Positions 16,614 to 26,521 of a stretch of 64,000 nucleotides of DNA are shown here, in pieces. The position numbers and the translations under genes are program-made. The number at the start of each line of letters is the position of its first letter. Position 1 is the first letter of the stretch. Source of the stretch: Bradyrhizobiaceae bacterium (GTDB lineage: Bacteria; Pseudomonadota; Alphaproteobacteria; Rhizobiales; Xanthobacteraceae); the NCBI GenBank assembly GCA_947481685.1, contig CANKHA010000007.1, forward strand, positions 1 to 64,000. The letters are read 5' to 3'. The notes under the pieces are model-generated. The model saw only the letters and a list, made by a program, of their open reading frames with translations. It had not been told where the DNA came from and did not search any database.

Positions 16614-18677
16614 ATGTCGGACAAGATTTACGAAATTCCAGCCGAATGGAAACAGCGCGCTTTTATCAACGAAGCGAAATACCAGGAAATGTATGCGCGC
16701 TCGATCAACGACCCGAACCGGTTCTGGGCGAACGAGGCCAAACGGCTCGACTGGATCAAGCCCTTCACCAAAGTGAAGAACGCATCCTTCGCACCCGGCA
16801 ATGTCTCGATCAAATGGTTCGAGGATGGCAGCCTCAACGTCGCCCACAACTGCATCGATCGCCATCTCGCGAAACGTAGTGGCCAGACGGCAATCATCTG
16901 GGAAGGCGACGACCCCAAGGACGACAAGAAGGTCACCTACCGCGAACTGCACGCGGAAGTCTGCAAGTTCGCCAATGTGCTGAAGGCGCGCGGCGTCAAG
17001 AAAGGCGACCGCGTCACCATCTACATGCCGATGATCCTGGAAGCGACCTACGCAATGCTCGCCTGCGCGCGCATTGGCGCGGTGCATTCCGTGGTGTTCG
17101 GTGGCTTCTCGCCGGATTCGCTGGCCGGCCGCATCAGCGATTGCCAGTCCACCATCGTCATCACGGCCGACGAAGGCGTGCGCGGCGGGAAAAAGATTCC
17201 GTTAAAGGCCAATACCGACGCGGCCTGCGACAAGGCGGGCGGCGTCAACTCGGTAATCGTGATCAAGCGCACCGGCGCAGCCATCGAGATGAAGCCGCGC
17301 CGCGATGTCTATTACGACGATGTGGCGAAAACGGTTGAAGCCGATTGCCCCTGCGAAGAGATGAACGCGGAGGATCCGCTGTTCATCCTCTACACCTCAG
17401 GCTCGACTGGAAAACCGAAGGGCGTGCTGCACACCACCGGCGGCTATTTGCTGTTCGCAGCCATGACGCATCAACTGGTGTTCGATTATCACGATGGCGA
17501 CATCTACTGGTGCACCGCCGACGTTGGCTGGGTTACCGGCCACAGCTATATCGTTTACGGCCCGCTCGCCAACGGCGCGATCACGCTGATGTTCGAAGGC
17601 GTGCCGAATTACCCGACCAATTCACGCTTCTGGGAAGTCATCGACAAACACAAGGTCAACATTTTCTACACCGCGCCGACCGCGATCCGCGCGCTGATGC
17701 AGGCGGGCGACGATCCGGTGAAGCGCACGTCGCGCGCGTCACTGAAACTGCTGGGTACTGTCGGCGAGCCGATCAATCCGGAAGCCTGGGAGTGGTACTA
17801 CCACGTGGTCGGCGACAGCCGCTGCCCGATCGTAGACACCTGGTGGCAGACCGAAACCGGCGGCCACATGATCACCCCGCTGCCCGGCGCGACGCGATTG
17901 AAGCCCGGCTCCGGCACCAACCCGTTCTTCGGCATTGTTCCACAGCTCGTCGATGCCGATGGCAAAATCCTGGAAGGCGCGGCGAGCGGCAATCTCGTCA
18001 TCGCCGATTCATGGCCGGGCCAGATGCGCACGGTCTATGGCGACCATCAGCGTTTTATTGAAACCTACTTCAAGACTTACGCCGGCAAGTATTTCACCGG
18101 TGACGGCTGCCGCCGCGACGAGGACGGCTACTACTGGATCACCGGCCGCGTCGATGACGTCATCAACGTCGCCGGCCACCGCATGGGCACCGCCGAAGTG
18201 GAAAGCGCGCTGGTAGCGCACAGCAAAGTCTCGGAATCTGCCGTGGTGGGCTATCCGCACGACATCAAGGGCCAGGGCATCTATGCCTATGTCACGCTGA
18301 TGACAGGCGAAGCACCGAGCGACGAACTCCGCAAGCAGCTTGTCACCTGGGTGCGCAAGGAGATTGGACCTATTGCCTCGCCGGACATGATCCAGTTCGC
18401 ACCGGGCTTGCCGAAGACGCGCTCCGGAAAAATCATGCGGCGCATCCTGCGCAAGATCGCGGAGGATGATTTCAGCAACCTCGGTGACATCTCGACCCTT
18501 GCCGATCCGGCCGTGGTCGAAGACCTCATCAACAACCGGCAGAACCGCAAGGACGGTCCGCCACCGGTGGAAAAGAAAGCTGAGCCGCAGCAGGCGACAA
18601 AGATGCCGGCGCCCGAACCACAGCCCGCGGTGCAGGTGAAACCGACCGGGATTTTCAATAAGCTCTTCGGAGGGTAA
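16614..18677 (+). CDS. acs: Acetyl-CoA synthetase (AMP-forming)
   Basis: The 687-residue enzyme shows the adenylation motif [12 protein letters not shown] near 260-270, [11 protein letters not shown], and the C-terminal catalytic lysine K606 in [11 protein letters not shown], a known target of regulatory acetylation. It converts acetate, ATP and CoA to acetyl-CoA in the cytosol. The last 40 residues form a proline-, lysine- and glutamine-rich tail ending in IFNKLFGG that is not part of the usual 650-residue enzyme. A GGGGAGG ribosome binding site precedes the start. It stands alone, with no acetylase or deacetylase gene beside it. Confidence 0.95.
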   Translation: MSDKIYEIPAEWKQRAFINEAKYQEMYARSINDPNRFWANEAKRLDWIKPFTKVKNASFAPGNVSIKWFEDGSLNVAHNCIDRHLAKRSGQTAIIWEGDDPKDDKKVTYRELHAEVCKFANVLKARGVKKGDRVTIYMPMILEATYAMLACARIGAVHSVVFGGFSPDSLAGRISDCQSTIVITADEGVRGGKKIPLKANTDAACDKAGGVNSVIVIKRTGAAIEMKPRRDVYYDDVAKTVEADCPCEEMNAEDPLFILYTSGSTGKPKGVLHTTGGYLLFAAMTHQLVFDYHDGDIYWCTADVGWVTGHSYIVYGPLANGAITLMFEGVPNYPTNSRFWEVIDKHKVNIFYTAPTAIRALMQAGDDPVKRTSRASLKLLGTVGEPINPEAWEWYYHVVGDSRCPIVDTWWQTETGGHMITPLPGATRLKPGSGTNPFFGIVPQLVDADGKILEGAASGNLVIADSWPGQMRTVYGDHQRFIETYFKTYAGKYFTGDGCRRDEDGYYWITGRVDDVINVAGHRMGTAEVESALVAHSKVSESAVVGYPHDIKGQGIYAYVTLMTGEAPSDELRKQLVTWVRKEIGPIASPDMIQFAPGLPKTRSGKIMRRILRKIAEDDFSNLGDISTLADPAVVEDLINNRQNRKDGPPPVEKKAEPQQATKMPAPEPQPAVQVKPTGIFNKLFGG

Positions 18678-18711
18678 TCACGGCGCCATTCTCCGGCGCG
18701 GAAAGTTTGGA

Positions 18712-19425
18712 ATGCGTTCTGTATTGCGCGTCACAAGTATTGTTTTCACACTGATTGTCGTCGGCCTTGGCATTGCCAGTTGCGGCGACAATGAACCGGC
18801 GGAACGCAAGGCCTTCACGGCATTCCTGCAAACTTATATCCTCGACCGGCCGGGCGTACACATCCCGAAGCCGACAGAGGCGGATATCAAATCCTTCGGT
18901 GCTTATGCCGCGCATTACAAAGTCATCACGGATTTCACCGCCGACCCGGAAATGATGGCCATGGGCCAGCAGCTGTCGCAGGCGATCCAGGCCGGCGCGC
19001 CGCGCACCCTGCCCGATGTGATGGCGCGCCAGCAGGACCTCAAAACTGTCCGCGAAGGGCTCGCAAAGATGCGTGGCCCGCTCGATCAGAAATTCGCCGC
19101 CGCCAAGGCCGCGCGCGATGCGCTGAAACAGCCGCCGGATCTGAAGGCAGTGTTCGATGCCGCATTCGATCGGGATGTTGGCGATCCTGCCCGGGCGTTT
19201 GGCGAAGCCCTTCCCGTGGTCGATGACGGTTTGGATGCCGTTCTGAAGATGGCCGCCTATATCGACGCCAACCACAGCAAAGTGAAGATCAGCGGCGCGA
19301 CCGTCGAGGTTAACGATCCGAAAATCCGCGCGGAGCTCAACAGGTTGTTCGAAACCGTCGCTGCCAAGGGCCGTGTCTTGCAAGAATACCAGCGCAAGCT
19401 TCAGGCCGCGTTAACCGGAAGCTGA
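18712..19425 (+). CDS. YiaF/DUF3053-family lipoprotein
   Basis: The 237-residue protein has a lipoprotein signal with the lipobox around IASCGD, acyl cysteine at C24. The next residues (ERKAFTAFLQTYILDRPG) and the ALKQPPDLKAVFDAAFD segment match DUF3053 proteins such as E. coli YiaF. Much of the chain is predicted helical. It should sit in the periplasm anchored to a membrane; the function is unknown. It starts 34 bases after acs and could be read from the acs promoter. Confidence 0.78.
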   Translation: MRSVLRVTSIVFTLIVVGLGIASCGDNEPAERKAFTAFLQTYILDRPGVHIPKPTEADIKSFGAYAAHYKVITDFTADPEMMAMGQQLSQAIQAGAPRTLPDVMARQQDLKTVREGLAKMRGPLDQKFAAAKAARDALKQPPDLKAVFDAAFDRDVGDPARAFGEALPVVDDGLDAVLKMAAYIDANHSKVKISGATVEVNDPKIRAELNRLFETVAAKGRVLQEYQRKLQAALTGS

Positions 19426-19493
19426 AGCAAACGAAAGCTTCGGAACCAAAGCAAGTTAACCTGCGTTGAGGGCGTGGAGTTCGAGGGTGTGCG

Positions 19494-20012
19494 ATGCGTA
19501 CCGTTTTCCGATTTGCCATTTCCGTCCTGCCGTTGATCGGCGTTGCCACATTTGCTGGACCGGCAAATGCCCGCCAGGCGGCGGCGGCGCCTGCTGCTTT
19601 TTCCGCTCCTCCCAACACCATCGTCATCAAGACCAGGGAGCGAAAGCTCTACTACGTCCAGAGTGACGGCAGTGTGCTTCGCTACACCGTAGGTGTCGGC
19701 CGCCAGGGCAAGCAGTGGTCGGGCGAGTCCTATATCGACGGCAAATACATCCGCCCGGCGTGGTCGCCGCCGGAAGAAATCCGCGCCGAGCAGCCCAACC
19801 TGCCAATCGTCATTCCGGCAGGCGCGCCCAACAATCCGATGGGCGCCGCGGCAATGACACTGGCCGGCGGCGAATATGCCATCCACGGCACCAACGCACC
19901 GAACTCGATCGGCGGTTTTGTGTCCTATGGCTGCATCCGGATGTACAACCAGGACATCGTCGATCTGTTTGATCGCGTCCAGGTCGGTACCCGCGTCATC
20001 TTCGAAAACTAA
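19494..20012 (+). CDS. L,D-transpeptidase (ErfK/YbiS-type), secreted
   Basis: The 172-residue protein has a signal peptide (MRTVFRFAISVLPLIGVATF, cleavage near ANA) and a complete YkuD domain. Catalytic H131 lies in YAIHGTNAPNSIG and C147 in SYGCIRMYNQDI. This HGT...SYGCIRM arrangement is the classic ErfK/YbiS signature of periplasmic peptidoglycan transpeptidases. It forms 3-3 crosslinks or links outer-membrane proteins to peptidoglycan. It is a single gene with a palindromic repeat at its 3' end. Confidence 0.9.
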   Translation: MRTVFRFAISVLPLIGVATFAGPANARQAAAAPAAFSAPPNTIVIKTRERKLYYVQSDGSVLRYTVGVGRQGKQWSGESYIDGKYIRPAWSPPEEIRAEQPNLPIVIPAGAPNNPMGAAAMTLAGGEYAIHGTNAPNSIGGFVSYGCIRMYNQDIVDLFDRVQVGTRVIFEN

Positions 20013-20015
20013 TTT

Positions 20016-20116
20016 TCTCCTCACCCTGAGGAGCCGCCGAAGGCGGCGTCTCGAAGGGCGATATCCGGGCCGCATCCTTCGAGACGCGATCCTGCGGAGC
20101 GCTCCTCAGGATGAGG
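20016..20116. repeat. Palindromic repeat, CTCATCCTGAGGAG family, copy 1
   Basis: The element begins TCTCCTCACCCTGAGGAG and ends GCTCCTCAGGATGAGG, with TCTCGAAGG and CCTTCGAGA as inner arms. Two further copies lie at 52251-52345 and 54802-54942. All sit in spacers at gene 3' ends. It contains the stop codon now used by the frameshifted cfa gene. Confidence 0.85.
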
Positions 20117-21452
20117 GGATAGATTGAATCACCGGTATAGATCGGCGCGCGTCGGCGGCAACCCGGACGTGCCTTTGCTGCGTTTGGATGCCAGCGTCTG
20201 AAAAATCCGCAGCGTGTTGCGCTCGAAGCGCGATGGACACGCCCGCGAGATAAGCCAGCCAAAGCCGCATCTTGTGCTTGCCGACTTCGCGCTCGGCGGC
20301 TTTCCGGTTTTCCAGCAGCCGGTCATGCCAGAGACGGCAGGTGCGGGCGTAATGCTCGCGCCAGGCTTCGACGTCATGCACTTCAAACCCGCCGCTTTCC
20401 AGATTGGCCGCCGTCATGCCGATATGATCGAGCTCTCCGCCCGGAAAAATGTAGCGCGCAATCGCGACAGCTTCCGGCCGCTTGCGGCGGAATCCTTTGG
20501 CATCCGCCTTGGTCGAACGCGCGATGGCGTGGTGCAGATAAAGCCCCTGCGGCTTCAGCAGACGATTGATGGTCTGGAAATAGGTGCGGTGGTTGGCGAG
20601 CCCGACATGCTCGAACATGCCGATGGAGGCGATCTTGTCGAAGCTGCCTTCAAGACGCGTGTAATCCTTCAGCTCAATGGTGACCCGGCCTTCCAGGCCA
20701 AGTTTTGCAACCTTCTCATTGGCCAACGCGAATTGCGTTTCCGACAGCGTCACGCCGTGCGCGCGCACGCCGTAGTTCTGTGCGGCATGACAGACCAGCG
20801 CGCCCCAGCCTGAACCGATGTCGAGAAAAGTCTCGTCCTGCTTCAGCCGCAACTTGCGGCAGATTATGTCGAGCTTGTCGCGCTGCGCGGTGGCGATGTC
20901 GTTCGACCAGTCGGTGAAGTAACCACAGCTATAGACCATCTGCGGATCGAGAAAGAGCGCATAGAAAGCGTTGGAGACATCGTAGTGATACTGGATGTTG
21001 TCTTTGTTCTCGGTCTCGGTGCCGGAGCGCGCCTTGTCGCCGTGAATATCTTCCAGTGGCCAGGGCCCACCGCGCGGCACCAGCAGGAATTTCGCAAGCG
21101 TCTTGACCAGCAGCGTTTTGTCGAGGGTCTTGCGCAGTTCGCGCGTGCGCACGGTCGGCCGCCGCGCCACCAGATCGAACAGCGTGCCATTGCGAAGATC
21201 AATGCGTCCCGCGACCCAGAGATTGGCTAGCGTTTCGATTTTCGGCCGGCGGATGAGCGCGCCTATTGCCCCCTCATCGGCGAAGGAGAGCGCAAAAGCA
21301 TTCGGTGCAAGATCGCTGGGAACCGTCGAGCCGTCCCACAGCACGAATCCGAAATCGACGCCCAGGCGTTCTCGTGCATGCACGAGCAACTGCCGGAAAC
21401 TTTTCAATCGCTCGTCGGCGCCCAAAATCCACTCTCCCTGGCGAGGAGGCAT
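20106..21452 (-). CDS. cfa: Cyclopropane-fatty-acyl-phospholipid synthase, C-terminus frameshifted
   Basis: The protein (448 residues as read) has an N-terminal lipid-binding domain and a SAM methyltransferase domain with FLDIGSGWGALVCHAA, YSCGYFTDW and EMFEHVG-like segment IGMFEHVGLANH. It transfers a methylene from SAM to unsaturated phospholipid acyl chains. After LAGVSIA the frame goes wrong: it reads LRAQHAADF and stops inside a repeat at 20106. One frame over the DNA reads FERNTLRIFQTLASKR and ends PPTRADLYR at 20129, the expected family ending. One extra base near 20226-20230 explains this. The start at 21452 is preferred over the upstream frame, which overlaps rsmB's divergent leader. 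Confidence 0.85.
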   Translation of the reverse strand: MPPRQGEWILGADERLKSFRQLLVHARERLGVDFGFVLWDGSTVPSDLAPNAFALSFADEGAIGALIRRPKIETLANLWVAGRIDLRNGTLFDLVARRPTVRTRELRKTLDKTLLVKTLAKFLLVPRGGPWPLEDIHGDKARSGTETENKDNIQYHYDVSNAFYALFLDPQMVYSCGYFTDWSNDIATAQRDKLDIICRKLRLKQDETFLDIGSGWGALVCHAAQNYGVRAHGVTLSETQFALANEKVAKLGLEGRVTIELKDYTRLEGSFDKIASIGMFEHVGLANHRTYFQTINRLLKPQGLYLHHAIARSTKADAKGFRRKRPEAVAIARYIFPGGELDHIGMTAANLESGGFEVHDVEAWREHYARTCRLWHDRLLENRKAAEREVGKHKMRLWLAYLAGVSIALRAQHAADFSDAGIQTQQRHVRVAADARRSIPVIQSIPSS

Positions 21453-21573
21453 GAGTAACGGAGAGCTCCCGGCTATTCTATAAGAACTTAATCCTAAGCA
21501 CCTGATTTGTTTGTGACTGCGGCAGGTTACGGTATCGCTCGCATCCCCGCGCCGTTTATGCGACTGCTCCCGG

Positions 21574-22941
21574 ATGGACCGCCCCAAGCCGAAACCCAAA
21601 CCCAAGATCGACCATTCGCAGGATTCGCCCGGCTTGGCCGCGCGCCGGATTGCCGCTGAAATCCTAGAAGCCGTGCTGCTGCGCGGCCGGCCGCTCGATG
21701 AGCAGCTTGAGGGGCATTCAGGTCTGGCAGGGTTGCCCGACCGCGACCGCGCGCTGGCGCGTCAGCTGATCGGGACCGTACTGCGGCGGCTCGGAACGCT
21801 GCGGCATTTGCTGATGCAGTTCCTGAAGAAAGGCCCGCCCGCCAACGCTCCGCGCGTCGAAGCCGCGCTGCTGATCGGGGCCGCGCAAATCCTTTGGCTC
21901 GACGTGCCGGACCATGCTGCGGTCGATCTCGCCGTGCGCTCTGTGCAGGCCGATTTCCGCGCCAAGCATTTTGCCGGTCTCGTCAATGCCGTGCTGCGGC
22001 GCGTGACCAAGGAGGGCCCGGCGTTTCTCGCAAAAATCGATCCAGCGGATTTCGACATGCCGCCGTGGCTGCTACAACGCTGGCAACGCATCTACGGCGT
22101 CGATACAGCGCGCGCCATCGCGCGCGCCAACGGACATGAACCGGCGCTCGATCTCACCGTCAAAGCCGAACCGGAATCCTGGGCGGCGCAGTTGCAGGGA
22201 ACGGTGCTGCCGACCGGCACTGTCCGCGCTGTCGCACAGGGACGCATTTCGCTGCTGCCGGGATTTTTCGAAGGCGCATGGTGGGTGCAGGACGCCGCCG
22301 CCGCGCTGCCCGCAAAACTATTTGGCAATGTGCGCGGCAAACGCATCGCCGACCTCTGCGCCGCGCCGGGCGGCAAAACCATGCAACTCGCCCATGCGGG
22401 TGCGCAGGTGACGGCCGTCGACCGTTCCGAGACACGGCTCGTCCGCGTGCGCGACAATCTTCAGCGGGTGGGATTGCAAGCCGAAACGGTCGCGGCGGAT
22501 GCCACCCAATGGAGCGCCGAGCCGTCTGTCTCAGAGTCTTTCGATGGCGTGCTGCTCGACGCGCCCTGCTCATCCACCGGCACCATCCGCCGCCATCCCG
22601 ATGTGCCGTGGATCAAGCAGGAGGAAGACATCACCGCGCTGGTGCCGCTGCAGCAGAGCCTGCTCGATCATGCCACTTCGCTGGTGAAAATCGGCGGCAC
22701 GCTGGTTTATTGCGTCTGCTCGCTGGAGCCGGAAGAAGGCATCGATCAGGTGACGGCCTTCCTTGCGCGCAACCCGGCGTTTCGCCGCCAGCCGATTGCC
22801 GCCTCCGAAGTCGGCGGCCTTTCCGAATTGCTCACCGCCGACGGCGACTTGCGAAGCCTGCCATGCCACCTGGCCAACGCCGATCCGCGATTAAGCGGGC
22901 TCGACGGATTTTACGCGGCGCGGCTTGAACGGCTGTCATAG
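21574..22941 (+). CDS. rsmB: 16S rRNA m5C967 methyltransferase RsmB
   Basis: The 455-residue protein has an N-terminal NusB-like RNA-binding domain (about 20-150) and a C-terminal SAM methyltransferase domain. The SAM loop reads DLCAAPGGKTMQLA at 260-273. The two cysteines are C332 in DAPCSSTG and C382 in YCVCSLEPEEG, the latter the likely catalytic nucleophile. It methylates C967 of 16S rRNA. A lysine-proline stretch (KPKPKPK) opens the protein. It heads a run with the heparinase gene and purH and diverges from cfa. Confidence 0.92.
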   Translation: MDRPKPKPKPKIDHSQDSPGLAARRIAAEILEAVLLRGRPLDEQLEGHSGLAGLPDRDRALARQLIGTVLRRLGTLRHLLMQFLKKGPPANAPRVEAALLIGAAQILWLDVPDHAAVDLAVRSVQADFRAKHFAGLVNAVLRRVTKEGPAFLAKIDPADFDMPPWLLQRWQRIYGVDTARAIARANGHEPALDLTVKAEPESWAAQLQGTVLPTGTVRAVAQGRISLLPGFFEGAWWVQDAAAALPAKLFGNVRGKRIADLCAAPGGKTMQLAHAGAQVTAVDRSETRLVRVRDNLQRVGLQAETVAADATQWSAEPSVSESFDGVLLDAPCSSTGTIRRHPDVPWIKQEEDITALVPLQQSLLDHATSLVKIGGTLVYCVCSLEPEEGIDQVTAFLARNPAFRRQPIAASEVGGLSELLTADGDLRSLPCHLANADPRLSGLDGFYAARLERLS

Positions 22942-22942
22942 A

Positions 22943-22986
22943 GCGCAATCCGGCGAAGTGGGAACCGGTTCGCCGCAAGATTGCGC
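22943..22986 (+). repeat. 44-bp palindromic repeat (GAAGTGGGAACCGGTTCG core), copy A
   Basis: Eight-base arms GCGCAATC and GATTGCGC enclose the core GAAGTGGGAACCGGTTCG. It lies just after rsmB. Other copies are at 48508-48551 and, inverted, at 49389-49432; all are exactly 44 bp. Confidence 0.85.
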
Positions 22987-23148
22987 GACAAGCCAAAGAA
23001 TCCGGAGTCCGATCCGTTTCAGTCTGAACGGATCGGACCTGGAGGGATTTTCCACCGCACTTCCAAATAGTTGCCAAGCTCCCCCCCGGCTGCGATATTC
23101 TTCACAGCGCGGGACACCGGGGGCCCGCAGTCCTGAAGGGGGGCCTTG

Positions 23149-24909
23149 ATGTCGCGCGTCTCGGTCGCCGAACGTGCGAAGCTCTCCGCGCTGTTGCTGC
23201 GAGGCGGGCTGCGCAAACTTGGCGGACGTTTGACCGGCCATCCGCTCCTGCGCTGGCGCTTTCTCCCCAGCAAGACCGACCGCCTGATCATCGCACCGCA
23301 AGACCTGCGCACGTCCGATGCGACGCGGGCGGCGGAAATCTATGCCGGCCGTTTCGCGTTTGCCGGCAAGGTGGTGATCTGCGACGGACGCTCGCCGTTC
23401 GAGATCATCCCGCCATCGGACGAATGGGCCGTCGGCTTGCTGGGATTCGGCTGGCTGCGGCATCTACGCGCCGCCGACTCCGGCATCACCCGCGCCAATG
23501 CCCGCGCGCTGGTGGACGAGTGGATTACCTTGCAAGGGTCATGGCACACCACCGCCTGGCGTCCCGACATCCTGTCGCGCCGCATCCTGTCCTGGCTGTG
23601 CCAATCTCCGCTGCTGCTGAACGACGCGGACGTGCGTTTTTATCGCCGCTTCCTGCGCAGCCTCGGGCGACAGGTGCGCGCACTGAAACGCACCGCCCAT
23701 CAAACCCGCAGTGGCGTGCCGAAACTCCAAGCCTTGATCGTCCTGACATACGCAACGCTGTGCATGGCGGGACAGGCGCGGTCGCTGCGCAAAGCCTCGC
23801 GGCGGCTGGTGGATGAACTCAACTTCCAAATCCTGTCCGATGGCGGACACATCAGCCGTAATCCCGATGCGCTGATCGAATTGCTGCTCGACCTGCTGCC
23901 GTTGCGCCAGGCGTACTCGTCGCGCAATGTTGCGCCGCCGCCCGCCTTGCTGAATGCGATCGACCGCATGATGCCGATGCTGCGCTTTTTCCGCCACGGT
24001 GACGGCAACTTCGCGCATTTCAACGGCATGGGTGCCACGCATCCGGATCTGCTTGCCACTGTACTAGCCTATGACGACGCGCGCGGCGCGCCGCTCTCCG
24101 CCGCACCTCATTCGGGATATCAGCGAATCGAAAACGCAAACGCCGTTTTGTTGATGGATACCGGCCGGCCGCCGCCGATGGCGTTCAGCCAGGAGGCACA
24201 TGCGGGCTGCCTTTCTTTCGAGCTGTCGTCACGGACGCAGCGCATCATCGTCAATTGCGGCGTGCCGGGAACCAACCGGGAGACCTGGCGTCAGGTCGCA
24301 CGCGCAACCGCGGCGCATTCCACCGTCACCTTCAACGATACATCGTCATGCCGTTTTCTGGAGTCCCCGGCACTGCGTAAACTGGTGTTCGGATCGCCGA
24401 TCATTGGAGGCCTTTCCGATGTGCGCGTCAGCCGCGACGATCGGCCGGACGGGGTGGTGCTGCGCGCCTCGCACAACGGCTATTCCCATCACTCCCACAT
24501 CATCCATCATCGCTCGGTAATGCTGACGGCCGATGGCGGATTGCTCGAGGGCGAGGATTCCTTCGAGCTTGCGGATGCCAGCAAGCTGCCCGACAACGGC
24601 AGCGATGAATTCGCCGTGCGCTTCCATCTCCATCCTTCCGTGAAAGCCAACCGGCTGACCGACGGCCACGGCGTGATGCTGCTGATGCCGGACCGCAACG
24701 TCTGGGCCTTCAATGGGTTTGAAAATCCGGTGGAAATCGAGGAAAGCGTCTATCTCGCGGGCGCCGATGGGCCGCGCCGTACGGTGCAGATTGTGATCTA
24801 CGGCGCAGCACGTAAAAACCCGCGGGTACGCTGGAGTTTTGCACATAAAACGCCCGCGTCGCACAGCGAACGCGTGATAGAAGAACACCAACCCGAACTA
24901 CCGCTTTAG
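23149..24909 (+). CDS. Heparinase II/III-family protein
   Basis: The 586-residue protein has an N-terminal alpha-toroid-like helical half (about 60-300) and a C-terminal beta-rich heparinase II/III half (about 310-570), with segments such as [14 protein letters not shown] and [19 protein letters not shown] rich in histidines. The family cleaves acidic polysaccharides by beta-elimination, but the genes next to purH and rsmB in alphaproteobacteria are conserved and their substrate is unknown. No signal peptide is evident, which raises doubt about an exported lyase role. The ATG at 23149 follows AGGGGGG; a TTG lies one codon earlier. Confidence 0.8.
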   Translation: MSRVSVAERAKLSALLLRGGLRKLGGRLTGHPLLRWRFLPSKTDRLIIAPQDLRTSDATRAAEIYAGRFAFAGKVVICDGRSPFEIIPPSDEWAVGLLGFGWLRHLRAADSGITRANARALVDEWITLQGSWHTTAWRPDILSRRILSWLCQSPLLLNDADVRFYRRFLRSLGRQVRALKRTAHQTRSGVPKLQALIVLTYATLCMAGQARSLRKASRRLVDELNFQILSDGGHISRNPDALIELLLDLLPLRQAYSSRNVAPPPALLNAIDRMMPMLRFFRHGDGNFAHFNGMGATHPDLLATVLAYDDARGAPLSAAPHSGYQRIENANAVLLMDTGRPPPMAFSQEAHAGCLSFELSSRTQRIIVNCGVPGTNRETWRQVARATAAHSTVTFNDTSSCRFLESPALRKLVFGSPIIGGLSDVRVSRDDRPDGVVLRASHNGYSHHSHIIHHRSVMLTADGGLLEGEDSFELADASKLPDNGSDEFAVRFHLHPSVKANRLTDGHGVMLLMPDRNVWAFNGFENPVEIEESVYLAGADGPRRTVQIVIYGAARKNPRVRWSFAHKTPASHSERVIEEHQPELPL

Positions 24910-24928
24910 AACTGGAACCAATGCACCG

Positions 24929-26521
24929 ATGACCACTTCGCCTCGCCGTATTACCCGTGCTTTGCTGTCCGTTTCCGACAAGTCCGGCCTGATCGATTTT
25001 GCCCGGGCGCTCACAGGTTATGGCGTCGAGCTTGTTTCCACCGGCGGCACCGCCAAGGCCATCAAGGACGCCGGGCTGAAGGTGATCGACGTTGCCGAAC
25101 TGACCGGCTTCCCGGAAATGATGGACGGCCGAGTGAAGACACTGCACCCGAAAGTGCACGGCGGCTTGCTCGCGATCCGCGATAACAAGGAACACGCCGG
25201 AGCGATGAAGGCGCATGACATCCGCCCGATCGACCTCCTGGTGGTGAGCCTTTATCCGTTTGAGGAAACCGTCGCCAAAGGCGCGGACTACGACGACTGC
25301 ATCGAGAATATCGATATCGGCGGCCCGGCGATGATCCGCGCCGCAGCCAAGAACCATGGCGACGTCACGGTGGTGGTCGATGCCGCGGATTACGCTCCGC
25401 TGCTTGATGAGCTGAAGGCGCAGAACGGCGCGACCTCGCTTGCGCTGCGCAAGCGCTTTGCCGCCAAAGCCTATGCACGCACCGCTGTCTATGATGCCGC
25501 CATCTCCAACTGGTTTGCGCAACAGCTCGGTGATACGGTGCCAACGTTCCGCGCCGTCGGCGGCAAACTGGTGGAAGCATTGCGCTACGGCGAAAACCCG
25601 CATCAGAACGCAGCCTTCTACCGCACCCCGGATCAACGCTTCGGCGTCTCGACCGCGCGGCAGGTGCAGGGCAAGCAGCTTTCCTACAACAACATCAACG
25701 ACACCGATGCCGCTTACGAGTGCATCGCGGAGTTCGATCCGAAACGCACGCCCGCAGTGGTGATCGTGAAGCACGCCAATCCCTGCGGCGTGGCGGAGGG
25801 TGCGAGCCTGCTTGAAGCCTATCGCAAGGCGCTGGCCTGCGATCCCACGTCAGCCTTCGGCGGCATCGTCGCGCTCAACCGCAAGCTCGACGCAGAAGCA
25901 GCAAAGGCCATTACCGAGATTTTCACCGAGGTGATCATCGCGCCGGATGCCAGCGAAGAAGCTATCGCCATTGTCGGGGCCAAGAAAAACCTGCGCCTGT
26001 TGCTGACCGGCGGCGTTCCCGATCCGCGCGCCGCAGGCCTGACCGCAAAGACCGTGGCCGGTGGATTGCTCGTGCAGTCGCGCGACAACGCCGTGGTCGA
26101 TGACATGATTTTGAAGGTTGCCACCAAACGCGCGCCGACCGCAGGCGAGCAACGCGACCTCGCCTTTGCTTTTCGCGTGGCAAAGCATGTGAAGTCGAAC
26201 ACCATTGTCTACGCGAAGGATCTCGCCACCGTCGGCATCGGCGCCGGCCAGATGAGCCGCATCGACTCCGCCCGCATCGCCGCGCGCAAGGCAGAAGATG
26301 CCGCGAAAGAATCTGGCGCTTCAGCGCCTCTGACAAAAGGCTCAGTGGTGGCGTCGGATGCGTTCTTCCCGTTCGCCGATGGTTTGCTGGTGGCGATCGA
26401 AGCCGGCGCGACGGCGGTGATCCAGCCTGGCGGCTCGGTGCGCGACGATGAAGTCATCAAGGCCGCCGATGAGCATGGCATCGCCATGGTCTTCACCGGC
26501 ACCCGGCATTTCAAGCATTAG
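24929..26521 (+). CDS. purH: Bifunctional AICAR transformylase/IMP cyclohydrolase
   Basis: The 530-residue enzyme combines an N-terminal IMP cyclohydrolase domain ([44 protein letters not shown]) with a C-terminal AICAR transformylase domain ([34 protein letters not shown]). It performs the last two steps of IMP synthesis in the cytosol. Length and motifs are normal. It starts 20 bases after the heparinase gene, as in many related genomes, and its stop codon overlaps the stop of the convergent glutamate dehydrogenase gene. Confidence 0.97.
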   Translation: MTTSPRRITRALLSVSDKSGLIDFARALTGYGVELVSTGGTAKAIKDAGLKVIDVAELTGFPEMMDGRVKTLHPKVHGGLLAIRDNKEHAGAMKAHDIRPIDLLVVSLYPFEETVAKGADYDDCIENIDIGGPAMIRAAAKNHGDVTVVVDAADYAPLLDELKAQNGATSLALRKRFAAKAYARTAVYDAAISNWFAQQLGDTVPTFRAVGGKLVEALRYGENPHQNAAFYRTPDQRFGVSTARQVQGKQLSYNNINDTDAAYECIAEFDPKRTPAVVIVKHANPCGVAEGASLLEAYRKALACDPTSAFGGIVALNRKLDAEAAKAITEIFTEVIIAPDASEEAIAIVGAKKNLRLLLTGGVPDPRAAGLTAKTVAGGLLVQSRDNAVVDDMILKVATKRAPTAGEQRDLAFAFRVAKHVKSNTIVYAKDLATVGIGAGQMSRIDSARIAARKAEDAAKESGASAPLTKGSVVASDAFFPFADGLLVAIEAGATAVIQPGGSVRDDEVIKAADEHGIAMVFTGTRHFKH

